Positions 24,262-36,088 of a stretch of 64,000 nucleotides of DNA are shown here, piece by piece. The notes under the pieces are model-generated. The model ran no database searches. It was not told where the DNA came from and was given only the letters and a program-made list of their open reading frames with translations. The stretch is from Neopestalotiopsis rosae (lineage: Eukaryota; Ascomycota; Sordariomycetes; Amphisphaeriales; Sporocadaceae). Each line of letters opens with the position of its first letter. Position 1 is the stretch's first letter. The stretch covers positions 2,976,001 to 3,040,000 of the forward strand of contig JALGAS010000001.1 of NCBI GenBank assembly GCA_023078685.1, given 5' to 3'. Position numbers and translations under genes: made by a program.

Positions 24262-25515
24262 TCACTGAGTTACGGATTGGAACATAGACACGGAGGACAG
24301 TTTCTAGAAATGGTGTTATCGGGATAGAGTAGCGACCATAGATTTTAGATATTTTCCCGACCTATTTCATTTGGTCTTTTGCATGAATCATGCCCACCCT
24401 CACCGAGGGAGTTTGGAATTCGACCCCAGGCGTAGGGCAGCTTTGTCCCAATAATCGTCTTCTTTATTCATCTGAAGTCTTTGTCGCAAAATTACAACCA
24501 CCATTGTTCGATGATCTATCAGGGGGGCAACAAGGTCTTCTCTAACTCATGTATGAGTCTTTGTCCGAGCCCATGTTTGACTATTTTAAAAGACGGTTCT
24601 GCCTCTCTGCATTGTAAGGTCAATTGTAACATACACATATTTCGCATTCAATTCGAAGGGGACGAAGAAGAGAAGAGGAAGGCCATTTAATAAAGAGGGG
24701 GGAAAAAAGAAGGGAAAAAAGAAAAGAAACATACTCCACTGCCAAATACTTCAGATTTCAGTCATGCTTCTACTCTCGATATTCCGCAACCAAGATGGCA
24801 GCAGCAGCACCAGCAGGACAGCCACCCTCGCCGCGTCATTGCAAACCGCGCACAAGAGGCCAATCTTGGTAAAGGTGGCGTCCCCCGACGAGCTCAAGAA
24901 GCAGTTTAACCGGGTGATGACGACCTATCGCCGTGGTGGCCGCTTGGCTTCCTCGAGGGAAAAGGCGGAATTGTTGCGCCCTGACAGTCCACTGCTGCCA
25001 ATACTGCAGGAAAAGAAGCAGCAGCAGCACCGTTATCATCACCGGGGCCGGCATGGCAGGGCGATCTTTGTCGTGCTGGAGAGCATTGCGGAGGAGTAGC
25101 GAGACGTTGTGATTTGCTTTTGAAATGTTTTTGTGTGTTTGAACGGAGTTTCTTGGTCATTCCCCTCATGTCAGGCGATGCCCTCGACATCAAACTGTAT
25201 CGATTCACATGTATATCTTGGTGGAGGAGGGCTGGTTTCCCTCGCGGCATATACCATCTCTATTAGTACCTATTCCAATTCTTGACATATTTCTTGCCCG
25301 AATTATCATAAAATCAAAGGTGAGACTGAAAATCATGAGTTTCCTCGTTATACTCGGGACATTGCCTGACCCTCGACACTTCCCACCAACTCAATTATAA
25401 CGCCATTGCATCAGAACACTAAAACAGGTGTCATAATTTTGATCATGTCCGTATTAATAAATTTGATGCTTCCTGATATCGTATCGAAAAGAAAATTTTT
25501 GGTTGAGCGCCAGCA
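24262..25515. other. intergenic, 1.25 kb, with one doubtful small frame
   Basis: This lies between the convergent MFS and Pth11-like genes. One plus-strand frame at 24764-25099 (111 residues, ATG start) has fairly normal amino-acid composition and a segment VKVASPDELKKQFNRVMTTY. It matches nothing I know and its right side is His/Gln/Arg-rich from a CAG-type repeat. It could be a small gene; I rate this as unlikely but open. Confidence 0.4.
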
Positions 25516-27238
25516 CTATACCCCCTGCCTGCCCTCCGTAACCACAATCTGCGTCGTCTTGATGACGGCGCCCCGCGGCGGCGGCGGCAAGATTCCCTCC
25601 TCGCTGCTATCGTCACCGACGCCATGGCGACTTACACCCGTGCTGCCTGTGCTTGTCACCCGGGCGTTGTACAAGCCACCGATATCCACCTCTCCCTCTT
25701 CGAGGTGCTTGCGGTGCAGGCTGCTGAGTCCGACGGCGTCGTCGTGCCGGTGGTAGCCGCTCCGGTTGTGGTTGCTCCGCGAGCCGCCGTACTTGTTGGC
25801 GAAGCGACCGCCCGAGTCGTATAGGTAGCCAGTGGCGCGCAGACGCCGACTTGTGTTCTCGAGGATCGAGGAGAAGAGCGGTCTCAACGCTGGTAGGCAA
25901 GCGGCTACTATACCCGTATGGAGTTCGGCGCTACATTGCCCGGTGTCCGTTAGAAGCTATACCCTTGAGTGGTGGATATCGGACCAAGGTAAGGCTTACA
26001 AATTCCAAATAAAGAACGCATAAGTCCAAGTGTAATCGAGATCTTCGAAAACGTGAGAGCCTACGTATACGCGTACGATTGATGCTATACAGGCACTTTC
26101 ATGATATCAGCTACACGTGGTGATGAAAGTATGGACAAAATATCTAGGCAGGCAAACTCACAAGAGTCCTAAACTCAGAATGAATAGCAGTGACAGCTTC
26201 GTCCTTCTGTTGACCTGGAGTTTGATGATAATAGGTACGGGTAGAAGGACAAATATCGCATCGGTCAAAATATTCATGACTAGGATTTGTATCAGCCCAC
26301 TGCCTCCAATGATGCAACACGAAACATTACCTCCGTTGAAAGTCGATATCGCCAAGAACGTGTCCGCCGAAAAGCATTTAGCATCTATCGGTCGGGGAAT
26401 TGTATAGGCTGCTACTGGCGGTATACACTGCAATGCTAGAGTGAGGTCGCACGTGAGGGTGAAGAGCGCCAGAAAGACTGCAGAGGTCTGTTAGCCTTAC
26501 CATGATTCTCCGACGATTTTGCGATCATTGCGTAGTTGGTGATGATAATATATAAAACCTACCGATCATGAAAATGATGAACCGAGTATACCAGAGACCT
26601 TGCACGAAACGCAGCAGGAAAAACCCAAGTGAGATCTTTACCAAGCTTATTCCAGTGACAAGTAATGGGCCATGGACTGAGAGAAGTTTTGAATTAGTAA
26701 GAGAGTGCCTTGTTGAATGAAGGACCGAAGCGTTTTGAGTATGCCGGGGACATAGTTCAAAAGAAGAAATAGGTGAAAATCCGTCAGTGTACAAACGAGA
26801 GATGAATCTTGGTACGCACCATATTGCCAAAATGCCAGCTTCGCAAACTCGTCCAGTTTAATATCGATAAAATGACGGCCGGCGCCATATTTGGTTTCTT
26901 CCACCAAACACACCGTGGACCCAACGGCGGCAAGCTATATTGTGATAGACTCCTCGTCAGTCATCTTTGTGTGTAAAGGCCTTGTCCGGGACTCGCGCTG
27001 AACATACAAACGCTAATACCATAACCGCATCATCAAGGCCAAAGGTCTTGATCATGACTCCCCGTACGTATATACGTAGCATAACGCATATTGTCGATAA
27101 TGCCATCATGGCGCCCACGACGCCGTTGATTGTCGGGGCATTGCTTGCCTTCTCGCCGCCTTCGACCACGACCGGACCGAATAATGTCGAGTTGTCCTGT
27201 TGCCTTGGCCATATCGTCTGATGTTGGGTTGCTGCCAT
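25516..27238 (-). CDS. Pth11-like seven-helix membrane protein (fungal rhodopsin-like SAT4 domain)
   Basis: Seven exons: 27008-27238, 26820-26934, 26563-26676, 26331-26477, 26162-26279, 26000-26095 and 25516-25930, giving 411 residues. Hydrophobic segments in order include VVGAMMALSTICVMLRIYV, GLDDAVMVLAF, LVTGISLVKISLGFFLLRFV, FLALFTLTCDLTLALQC and DAIFVLLPVPIIIKL, then ACIASIVRVYV and GIVAACLPALRPLF. The GLDDAVM after helix 2, the ISLVKIS helix and the CLPALRPLF end of the last helix are hallmarks of the SAT4/Pth11-like family. The founding Pth11 is a plasma-membrane receptor for surface cues in a plant-pathogenic fungus. After the last helix comes a 120-residue cytosolic tail with Gly, Ser and His. 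The ligand is unknown. Introns are 48-113 bases and all GT..AG. Confidence 0.85.
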
Positions 27239-30200
27239 CCTCGAAGAGGCATCGAGAAGTCTTCTTTCCTAGTGTTTCTCTCTCTTGTGTGGATTCCCCC
27301 TTGTCGTGTTCTGCATGTAATTATTGAAGTCGAGAAGCGGCCCAGGGTCATCTGAATTACATATACAGGACCCTTTCGGCTATTATTATAGTGACGTCTT
27401 TTCGCTTGCGGTTAAACTCATGCAACACCAAAACTCGGTGCGTGGTGTCTCATCCGCATCCGCTTGGATACTTGTTGTTTTAATATTTCGCAACCGGGAA
27501 AAGAAGGGCATTTGTTCATGGGAACGGAGGAATGAGAGGCGTGACTGGAACGGTCAAGATGGTGTATGGGAGTTGGCCCAAAGGGATGTCTACCTGCACA
27601 GCAGCCCGTTGTCCAAAACGCCTTCATGCCGGGGATTTCTTCTAGGGGAGCTGCCGGAGCTCGGATAAGCGAGACAGGCAATATAATTAGGCTGCGGCGT
27701 GCATTAATGAGGCGCTCTTCGTAATTGGCTCCGGCGGATGTGCAGAGCTGCATATGTACAGAGCCCATGTTGCTCGAAGAATTTTATGTGTAACATCCCC
27801 TCATCACCTCAGAATTCTGCGTGCTTACAAGTAAGTGTCAAGTTCGAGACTGAATCTTTGACATGCTCAGCAATATCGAAACAAACATTTTGAACTCAAG
27901 ACAGCGAAGAAGAGAAAGCAAAGCTCTCTGACACAAGCCTGATCTGAGGCTGAGCAAGTCTGTGTGAAACTTAACGTTGGTTACTCAAAAAAGAATCAAT
28001 AACCGAGATATACGAGCCAAGGAAACCTCTCTCGAGGATATTGCAGCCGGGGCAATCTCTGAAGCTTCGATTTGCTGTGCCCTGGACAAAGAGCTGCAAA
28101 GAGAGACGGTGTGATGTTCTTTCGGTATCACTCACACATCGAGGTCATTGGGCCGAGAATGTTTGCTCTGGTGTTTCCGGCCGGGATCTACTCTACCTGA
28201 TGCCATTATTCAGGGGCCCAGGTTTGAGAGGTCGCTCCATAACGAGCAAATGAAAAAAGCTTGTGTTTCCTTGTTCGCGTGATCACCTCGACCCGGACCA
28301 CACTATGGTGATGCCACAGCGCATACTTTGCTGAGTGGGTGGCGGTCGCGGATGAGATCTCAATGTCGACGAACTGCAGATCAATAATGTACAATGGTTG
28401 ATCCATGAGGCCGCCTCCGCGGAATGAGAGCAAGCGTAACACCACAATCCCATCGGCATTTACCAAAGCATAAAATGCATATCAATAAGTCCGCGAGCCA
28501 TCATGTGCAACCTACTGCCTATTAGATCGTAGTGGATGGGAATAGCGAGTGTGGCAACTGTATCGCAAATCGCGCTCTTGCAAGGAACAGTCCGTTCTTG
28601 CATGCTCCTTTGCAAGGTTCTAGATTGTTAAAGAAAGAATGCAACCTCTTGGCAGTCATGATGCGTTGAGAACGACATTGTGTGACAAAGAGAAAAAGGT
28701 CAAGGAGGGTGACCTGGGAATCAATGCAGCCAGCACAGCGGCCGAGTAGCCGTACCTGGACTCTGTTTGTGGTACAGGGTTGCACAAGGGTGGTTTAGTA
28801 GCTGTTTGAGCTGTATTAACCGGATCTGCACGATGAAAGTCAATACTAGGTTGTCCTTTGGAAATACCACCAATCCCTTTAGTTAGAGAGACCATCTCGT
28901 ACCCGTGGCTGGTGGATCGGTCTGTCGTTCCTTGCTTTCTCATGCCCAGACGCCATGAGATTAATGCGCCCGGGGCCTCGTCGCTTCCCGGGCCGAGATG
29001 CGAAGAACCCTTGAGGAGAATCAAGAACTTTTTAAACTTTGGTGGCACGACTCCCATTGGTTTCCAACTCTTGCTTTCTCGATCCGAGATAATCTCATCT
29101 TGCCCGCACCAGGCAATGAGATGAAACTTGTCTTCTCTGGTTATTGTCAAGGGAACCATGCCGGTCAACAATCTCGTGCTCACAGGCTCATAGATTTCCT
29201 AGCTCGGGTCGGTGACTGGCGAATACCTACTTCGTACACTTGGCTCAATGTTGGCAACAAGCGGCTGCGCCTCAATAGTCTGCTTTATATTGGAGTTCCT
29301 CGTTTTGGTGAGTATCATTCTGTGCCGCTGTCGCAGTGCAGCGCACAATATAACGGGATCGTCCAATCTCATTGGACAAGTATAGATTTACCTGGATGCA
29401 GCCAGGGTCCGAGGATCTCTGGGCGAGACACTTGTCGCCCACCAACACTCCGGTACAGACGAGGGGTGCGCTTCAGCCCATATGAGGTCTTTGGCGAATC
29501 CGTCCAGTGCACAGCAGGCTTGGGGTGGTGATCCGACGAGATGCCGGCGCCCGCGACCACCACCTTCTTCGGTCCGTCCCCACTTCCCCAGACTTTTCAC
29601 ACTATAGCCTAAAGTCGAGAGGCTGGGCTATAGTCGGAAGCAGAGGCTATAGCACACGGAATAAAAAAAAAAAGGTGTGTGTGTCGTATGTACGAGCTGC
29701 GTAGATCCTCCAGCAGACTTGGCATAGTATTGGCAATGCTCTTGGTCTGCCTGCAACTGCCAATGTGTGTGTATTTGCCATGCACAAACATCTGGAGACT
29801 CCTTCTTGTTGGGTTGGTTACATTTTTTTTCCGACATTGACAAACTTACGATATTGCAGGTTTGTACCCACACGCGGTATTTTCTTTTGGTCGTTGACTT
29901 ATTCACTCTGCAACCTCCCTGCCGTCGCTTAGCAATAGACCGAGACCGATTACTCGGCTCCGCTGACCGCCGCCGCCCAATATGCCTCGGGGGCCAGCAA
30001 TGCGGCGCAGGGATATTTCTGCTAGCTGCAGGTGAGGCAAAAAAAAGAAGATGAGAGGGAGAAGGAAGATGCCATTCTCCCCAGTAGTAATTCTTGTATC
30101 TCGGTTCCGGAAAGCCATCCGTCTCTGCCCCGTTAGCTTAATGCGAGGTTGCGGCGCACAAGTTTAGATCCTGACCATTGAGCATGTGTTGGCACCTAAG

Positions 30201-31221
30201 CGAAATTCAACTTTCGCTACCGAAGTGCCAATGTCAGTAAATGTCTCTCTTTGCCGTCTGGAAACTTCCTTTACCAACTGTCTGGAACGAGGCGCCTCGC
30301 GCGCATACGCCTGTATATATGTGTAATCGAGGGCATATTACTTACGCAATCCAACCCTGGCAACACGGCCAAGTATGCTCTTCGTGTCCGGTGTCGACCA
30401 ATTGTGATACGAAGTCGTGACCCATCTTCTTTCTTATTTGCAATGCATCTGTTATCGGAAGTCCCGCCTCGCGTGGGATCCGAGCGGCCTCGTGGTCGAT
30501 CTGGTGACAAGACCGATAGACGAAAGTTTACAACCACGACCAAGACGCATTGTTTCTGTTGGTTGCCATTCCCGCATGGGGATATTTTTTTTTTTTTTTT
30601 TAAATAGTTCAGGGACCAAAGAACCATTTCAAGGCAAGTGCAACGGTTACAAGGGCTAGAGATTGAGATGCCAAGATGAATTAGGGAGTCACGTCCGCCA
30701 CAGCGTGCATCGTGCCTGCCATCATATCATAATTGATTACGCCGCCTGAGTCGTCAAGCCTCGAGCCCAACGAATGACAAATCAGAGGCGCCCTCCCACA
30801 TGGCTTTGCATGGCAGCAATATTGCATGAGGGCACACCAAAGCTGGACCCTGCAAATGCAAAGTTCAACGGCAATGTATGCATGGCATCAGTTCTCCTCG
30901 GCCCTGTCCAATGGTTCAGCGAGTCCCGCTCGGTCTGCCGGGGCCGATCACACGGCCCTCATGTCTGTCTGTCTGTCTATCTTTCTGTCTTTCTCGCTAT
31001 GTACTTGTCAAACGTTAGGGTAGCATTCGATTCGTTCGTCCACGCCACAGTCGAGGGCTCATATATCTGAGCCGTAGACCGTGGTTGGATAAATTTTCCT
31101 CTTCAATGCATTCGGGTTGATTGGTCTTGTTGTCAAAGCGCTCCTTTGTTTTACCATTATTCCGTCTTGCTTCCATTATCTTTAGTCTCATTGGGTGCCC
31201 GTTGGCAGAGATCCCGTCGAG
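27239..31221. other. gene-poor stretch, 4.0 kb, between Pth11-like and tyrosinase genes
   Basis: The two flanking genes diverge, so both promoters are here. A minus-strand frame at 28656-29183 (175 residues) and overlapping plus-strand frames at 28998-29531 are open but have no wording I recognise. They could be exons of an unknown or eroded gene. A T17 run lies at 30585-30601. A CTGT/CTTT simple repeat occurs at 30962-30992, about 230 bases upstream of the tyrosinase start. A tRNA-like GTTAGCTTAATG at 30131 has no matching second half. Confidence 0.45.
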
Positions 31222-32467
31222 ATGAAGCTGTCTTCGTTCGTTTTGCTCGCACTGACATCAGCGGCTTCTTCGTCATATACCCCAGAGTCGACATTGAGCA
31301 CAGATGTTCTCGCCATTGCAAGTCTTGCCAAGCTAGCGGCAACCGTTGCCAATGGCAGTTTAGCAGATCTTCTTGCCGGACATGGCGTCTCGCAGGATTG
31401 TAACATTCTCGAGGTGGGCGTCAGGCGCGAATAGTACGTACAAGAAATATGCATGCAAACATATTCATGTGCTTGATGCTGACTTGCCATCCAGCTCGAC
31501 TCTGTCAAACAAGGAAAAGCTCGCATATACCAACGCTGTCAAGTGTCTCATGTCCAAGCCCGCTCAGACTCCAGCCGACCAAGTTCCTGGGGCCAAGTCC
31601 AGATATGATGATTTCGTGGCAACCCACGTGAATCAGACCATTAGCATACATGCCACCGGCAACTTTCTGTCGTGGCACAGATACTTCTCGTGGGCGTTTG
31701 AGCAGGCCCTGAGGGACGAGTGCGGCTATGAAGGATATCTGCCGTACTGGAACTGGGGAAAGTCGGCCTTGGATCCCATCAATTCTCCATACTTTGACGG
31801 CAGCGAATACTCGCAAGGTGGTAATGGTGTCTATGCTGAGCACAATTGCACTGATGCTCTCGGCACTGGCCTCAACTGTATCCCGGCGGGCGAGGGTGGT
31901 GGTTGCGTCGAGACTGGTCCTTATGCTGGAATCATGGCCAACATTTCAGCCACTGCTCCTACCCTGAGGGCAGCCAATGTCACTGCCGGGACCTTCCTTG
32001 GCTATCAACCTCGCTGCATCCGCCGTGATGTATCGCCCTGGGTATCTAGCCAGTGGTCAACAGACGAGCAGTCTTTTGACTTGTTGACCAATCCGCTTTA
32101 TCAAACAGATATTGGCGCCTTTCAAGACCGGCTTCAAGGAGACTTTGATATTGGATTCTATGGCTTGCACTCCGCCGGACATTATACCATTGGCGGCGAT
32201 CCCGGCGGTGATTTCTTCAACTCGCCAAACGACCCCATGTTCTGGCTACACCACTCGCAAATCGACCGGACTTGGTGGATTTGGCAGAATCAGTTTCCCC
32301 TCGACCGCACCTTGCAGATCTCGGGCACCAACACTGTTTTCAATACTCCACCGAGTGCAAACACCACTATTGAAGACACAATCAATCTAGGCATCGTCCG
32401 TGATCCCTTGGCCATTAAGAATCATCTCAGCACCGTCGCGGGGCCGTACTGCTACATTTATATTTGA
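31222..32467 (+). CDS. Secreted tyrosinase (type-3 copper enzyme)
   Basis: Two exons, 31222-31433 and 31495-32467, give 394 residues. The ATG at 31222 opens a signal peptide (MKLSSFVLLALTSAASS), so the enzyme is probably extracellular. The intron (GTACGT to CATCCAG) joins the split Tyr codon of VRREYSTLSNKEKL. The CuA site is H115, H123 and H132 (IHATGNFLSWHRYF). The CuB site is H296, H300 and H323/H324 (LHSAGHYTIGG, then SPNDPMFWLHHSQIDRTW). Tyrosinases hydroxylate monophenols to o-diphenols and oxidise these to quinones, feeding melanin or other phenolic products. At under 400 residues it lacks the C-terminal lid domain of the long mushroom-type enzymes and belongs to the short secreted group. 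Several NxT/S sequons are present. Whether it acts on tyrosine or another phenol cannot be read from sequence. Confidence 0.93.
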
Positions 32468-33870
32468 GCTCGCGATTTGGGTCTCAATTCTGGCAGTTGT
32501 CAGACCGAAGACTCATTACTCTTCGTCTGGGGGTCATTCACGATTGCTTCTTCCCTTTCTCTTTGCTGCATTCTTATAGACAATAACGTAACAAATAGGA
32601 GCACATCAATAGACATAATCTATATTCCCTGTGTTTCCCATGACTTTGCTGCATTTCGAAAATTTGTATTAAATTTGTGCAAGTCTCTTGTAAGCACGTA
32701 AGAGAATGCGTGTAACCATCCCAAGCAGAAGGATCAAGCTAGCAGCCCTATGTGGTGTATAGTCTAACAAGCCACTTACTTAGAGCCCCTCTTTAGCCGC
32801 TCATCACCAGCACACGGATCGTGATCAAATCACTGGCCAAATATGGTGATGTCATGAAATTAGACGTCAAGAGCTGCGAGTTTCACAGCCCATTACAAAT
32901 TCGCACGTATTGAGGCTGTGATTATACCAGAATTTGCCATAATGCTTTAAGAAAAAAAAAAGAAGAAAAAAAAAAGAAGAAAATAAAGCGACAACGATCT
33001 TAATTTGGGCCAGATGTAAATTTAGCATCGCTTGACAATGCTTGGATTGTGACAGCGGATTGAAGAATGCCCGAATTCTAATGTAGTTGCTTGGAAATAA
33101 GGATCAAGAAGGCAGGAAAGAATAAGCAAATAGGATGAAGCAAATGTTCCAAGGCGGCTGTGACATTCAGGGTTCGATGCGAGTTCGATGATGAATCGAT
33201 CGTCAAGCATAGACACTATGTGTGCTCAGCTCAGGGACGGGCGAACAACATGCCGTCCGATTATAAGGTTTTAAGGTCAGGGATTGGGTCAGCAGCAAAA
33301 GCGCACCTTTATGATGGAAGCCATGTGGATCGCACGTTTGGCACGCTACCGAATGCGAACACAGCCCTCTGGCCCTTTGGCCCAGTCTGCTACTAAGCCG
33401 TCCTAAAACAACCAACCTAGATACGCAACTAATCGGCCATGACTTTTGCTGCTTGGAAATCCAAAATATGTCCGTCACAAATGCCTGTTAATATTGCTCG
33501 AAAGTCTAGCCAAGTTATTGAAGACCAATCACAGCACGGCCTTTCCTCGAAAGAGTAAAGCATACAGCTGTGGCTAAAGGTCTTGGCTCTACGCAATAGC
33601 AATGCCTCTGAATCATTCCTAATCGCATTCGCATCTTCACCATAGACCTTTGGGTATTCGTATCTGCCATGCATAGAATGCTGCAAATGAAGGTCAAATT
33701 GTCGACTATAACTACAGATGTTGTGCCCCAAGGTTGATGTAAATATGTCCAGACAGAAGTATACAATAGATATACATCAAAAGATAGTTGTTACTTCAAA
33801 GACTCAAAATACCTTCTTCATACCATCCGCTGCTGAATTATACACACATAAAGGGTAGAAAACCTACAAC
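32468..33870. other. intergenic, 1.4 kb
   Basis: Contains the tyrosinase 3' region and the promoter of the DUF2306 gene. It is AT-rich, with a purine tract of A and G near 32950-32988. No gene seen. Confidence 0.5.
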
Positions 33871-35108
33871 ATGGTTCAATCCAGTCGACCGCCAGCCAAC
33901 GGCTTTGTGGCACGAGCCCGCAAGGTCTACAACCCCATCGGCTTCTCCAAGGGTTACAACTTTGTGCTTTGGTTCATCTTTATCGGGGCCCTCTTTGGCT
34001 TCACCCTCGCCCGCCTCCAGTACCTCGATATCTGGGGCGTCTTCTGCGGCGACCAGGGCTCCTCGGGCGCCCTGCCTGGCGAGTGCTTCTACTACCTCCG
34101 GCCCAGGAGCCTCGACCAGATTGGCATCATCCTCCACCTGGGCTGCATCCTGCCGGCCTCGCTGCTGGCGTGTCTCCAGTTCGTCCCCGTGGTCCGACAC
34201 AAGGCCATTATTGTCCACCGGGTCAACGGCTGGCTCGTCGTCCTGCTGAGCGTGGTGGCCACCGTGGGCGCCTTCCTGATGGCGCGCAACAGCGTCGGGG
34301 GTGGCATTGACGTACAGACGGGCATTGGCGCGATTGGCATCATGTTTGTGGCGTCCTTGGTCCTGGCCGTCGTCAACGTGAAGCGGCTTCAGATTGAACA
34401 ACACCGGGCTTGGATGCTCAGAGCTTGGTTCTATGCGGGTAAGTCGTTACTTTTTTTCATACTACGCGGAACGGATACGGGGAAACAGAAAAATTAACAA
34501 AAGATCTCCTCGTGATGTTTAGGAACCATTATCACCATGCGTATCATCATGATCATCTCTGCCATGATCATCTCTAGCATAGGCGGCTACTATACTAGTC
34601 AGCCGTGCGACAAGCTCGAGTATATGCTGGGGAGCGCCAATGCCACGACGAGCCTGTATCCCGAGTGCGCCAGGTACTTCTCTGGCGAGAACCCGACTCA
34701 GCAGGCGGCCGTGGCCGCCAATTTCAACGGCAACAACGTCGCCGAGATTGCGTCCAGTCTCAACGCAACGTTTGGGCCGGCCTTTTGGCTGGCCTTTGCC
34801 CTACACGCCGTGGGAATTGAGATTTATGTGAGTTATCCCCGAGATGGAAGACCTCAACAAGACTTCTTTTTTCGACGATGAGGAGGACTGACATGAGAAT
34901 ACAGCTGCACCTCACACCGGCAGAAGCCGAGCGCCTCAGGAATGTGTCTTACCAACGCCAGGTTGAGGCCCGCTTGAAAAATCCAGGTCGCGCTGGTCTG
35001 ACGGCCGATCGCTTGGGCGATGCCGAGATCTGGGCGCCGAAGAGACATGAGAAGGAAGCAAAGCTGTCTGCAGATTCCGATTCTCATCTCCACACGCCCT
35101 CCCCTTGA
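33871..35108 (+). CDS. DUF2306-type multi-span membrane protein
   Basis: Three exons, 33871-34438, 34523-34827 and 34905-35108, give 358 residues. Membrane segments include NFVLWFIFIGALFGFTLARL, LDQIGIILHLGCILPASLLA, NGWLVVLLSVVATVGAFLMA and GIGAIGIMFVASLVLAVVNV. The HRAWMLRAWFYAGTIITMRI segment, with a His-Arg-x-Trp-Met motif, is typical of DUF2306 proteins, a family of uncharacterised integral membrane proteins in bacteria and fungi. A soluble loop with NATTSLYPECARYF lies before the last helix, and the last exon encodes a charged cytosolic tail. Introns are GTAAGT/GTTTAG and GTGAGT/ATACAG. The function is unknown. The base composition of exon 1 is markedly more GC-rich than its flanks, but codon use looks normal for the window. 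Confidence 0.8.
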
Positions 35109-35488
35109 TTCCTTTTTCGTCATCAGAATATCATTGTATCAAAGTGTGGTTGCAGACTGTTGTCACTAGGCGTCAAGGTTAGCATTGCGAACATGTAAAG
35201 TTGGAGAGGAGGGATTGTATCATTTACGCAGCGACTAAGAGAAATTTATACGAACCTAGATAGGATCATGGGATTTTGAGTGGTGGAGTTTTACATTTTT
35301 ACATCTATAGAGACATCGCGATCAACCTAATGGACCGTTTGGTCTCTTTCTCTGTATAAGTGACAGGTCGCGCATGTTTCCTTATCTCTTCAAGAGCTCG
35401 TAAGCTCTGATTGTATGTTACATATATGTGTACAGTTTATTTGGTGTTCATGCAAAAGGCCCTCCTTCCCGATTAAGGTCTCTTCTTT
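35109..35488. other. intergenic, 380 bases, convergent 3' ends
   Basis: AT-rich spacer between the convergent DUF2306 and aim41 genes. No frame or structure of note. Confidence 0.55.
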
Positions 35489-36088
35489 TTATCCAATGAC
35501 TTCCTTGACGATCTTGGCCAGCTCAGCCTTTTCAACGCTCTTGCCCTCGAGGGGTCCGCTGGGAGCGAGCAGCTGCTTCATGACGTCTCCAAACTTGGCC
35601 TTGCTAGCGGCACCCTCGCTGGTGAGGGCCGTGACGACACCCGCCACCACGGTGCGCAGCTCGTCCTCGCCGACGACCTGAACGCCGCTGCCGGCAACGT
35701 ACTCGTTGAGGATGGCAATCTGCTCCTGCTCCTTGTCGGCGAGGTCGGCGCGGCCGGCGCCCGAGAACTCGGCGGCGGCGTCCTCGGAGGCCTTGGCCGT
35801 CTTACGCAGCAGGGCGACTAGCTGGGCATCGGTCTGGATCGGGCTCGCCGTCTTGGAGGCGTTGAGGGTCGCGGCCAGGATCGAGCGCAGCACGGTCAGC
35901 CGCGCGGCGTCCTTGGCCCTCATGGCCGTCTTGAGGTCGGCCTTGAGCTTGGCCAGCATCGGCGGCGGCGGCGGGTCGGACGAGTAGAAGCGCACGAGGC
36001 CGCGGGATGCGGCGGTAGGGTATGAAGGCGCTGCCGGGCGGGCGCGCATGAAGCTCGATGCGAGCCGTCTCGACATGAAGGCGGCCAT
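35489..36088 (-). CDS. aim41: Mitochondrial YqeY/GatB-like protein Aim41
   Basis: A single exon of 199 residues. The frame is open further upstream, but the ATG at 36088 begins a typical mitochondrial presequence (MAAFMSRRLASSFMRARPA, then SRGLVRFYSS) and matches the usual length. After the presequence comes the YqeY domain: MLAKLKADLKTAMRAKDAAR, LTVLRSILAATLNASKT, then the Ala/Glu-rich helices and a C-terminal GDVMKQLLAPSGPLEGKS segment. YqeY proteins are related to the C-terminal domain of the GatB amidotransferase subunit, which transforms misacylated Gln-tRNA. Yeast Aim41 is mitochondrial and its deletion alters mitochondrial inheritance; its biochemical role is unsettled. The gene is GC-rich and repetitive in Ala codons. 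The assignment is good. Confidence 0.9.
   Translation of the reverse strand: MAAFMSRRLASSFMRARPAAPSYPTAASRGLVRFYSSDPPPPPMLAKLKADLKTAMRAKDAARLTVLRSILAATLNASKTASPIQTDAQLVALLRKTAKASEDAAAEFSGAGRADLADKEQEQIAILNEYVAGSGVQVVGEDELRTVVAGVVTALTSEGAASKAKFGDVMKQLLAPSGPLEGKSVEKAELAKIVKEVIG

Noticed and set aside
27008..27238. First Pth11-like exon read as a separate 93-residue gene
   Set aside because: The frame runs into an intron at GTATGT, and the next exon continues the membrane-protein wording in phase.
30131..30175. GTTAGCTTAATGCGAGG resembling a tRNA box A
   Set aside because: No box B (GGTTCGANTCC) at the right distance and no acceptor-stem pairing.
31195..31502. The tyrosinase looks frameshifted between its first and second reading frames
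   Set aside because: A normal intron (GTACGT to CATCCAG, 31434-31494) joins the frames exactly and restores the conserved VRREYSTLS stretch, so it is not a pseudogene.
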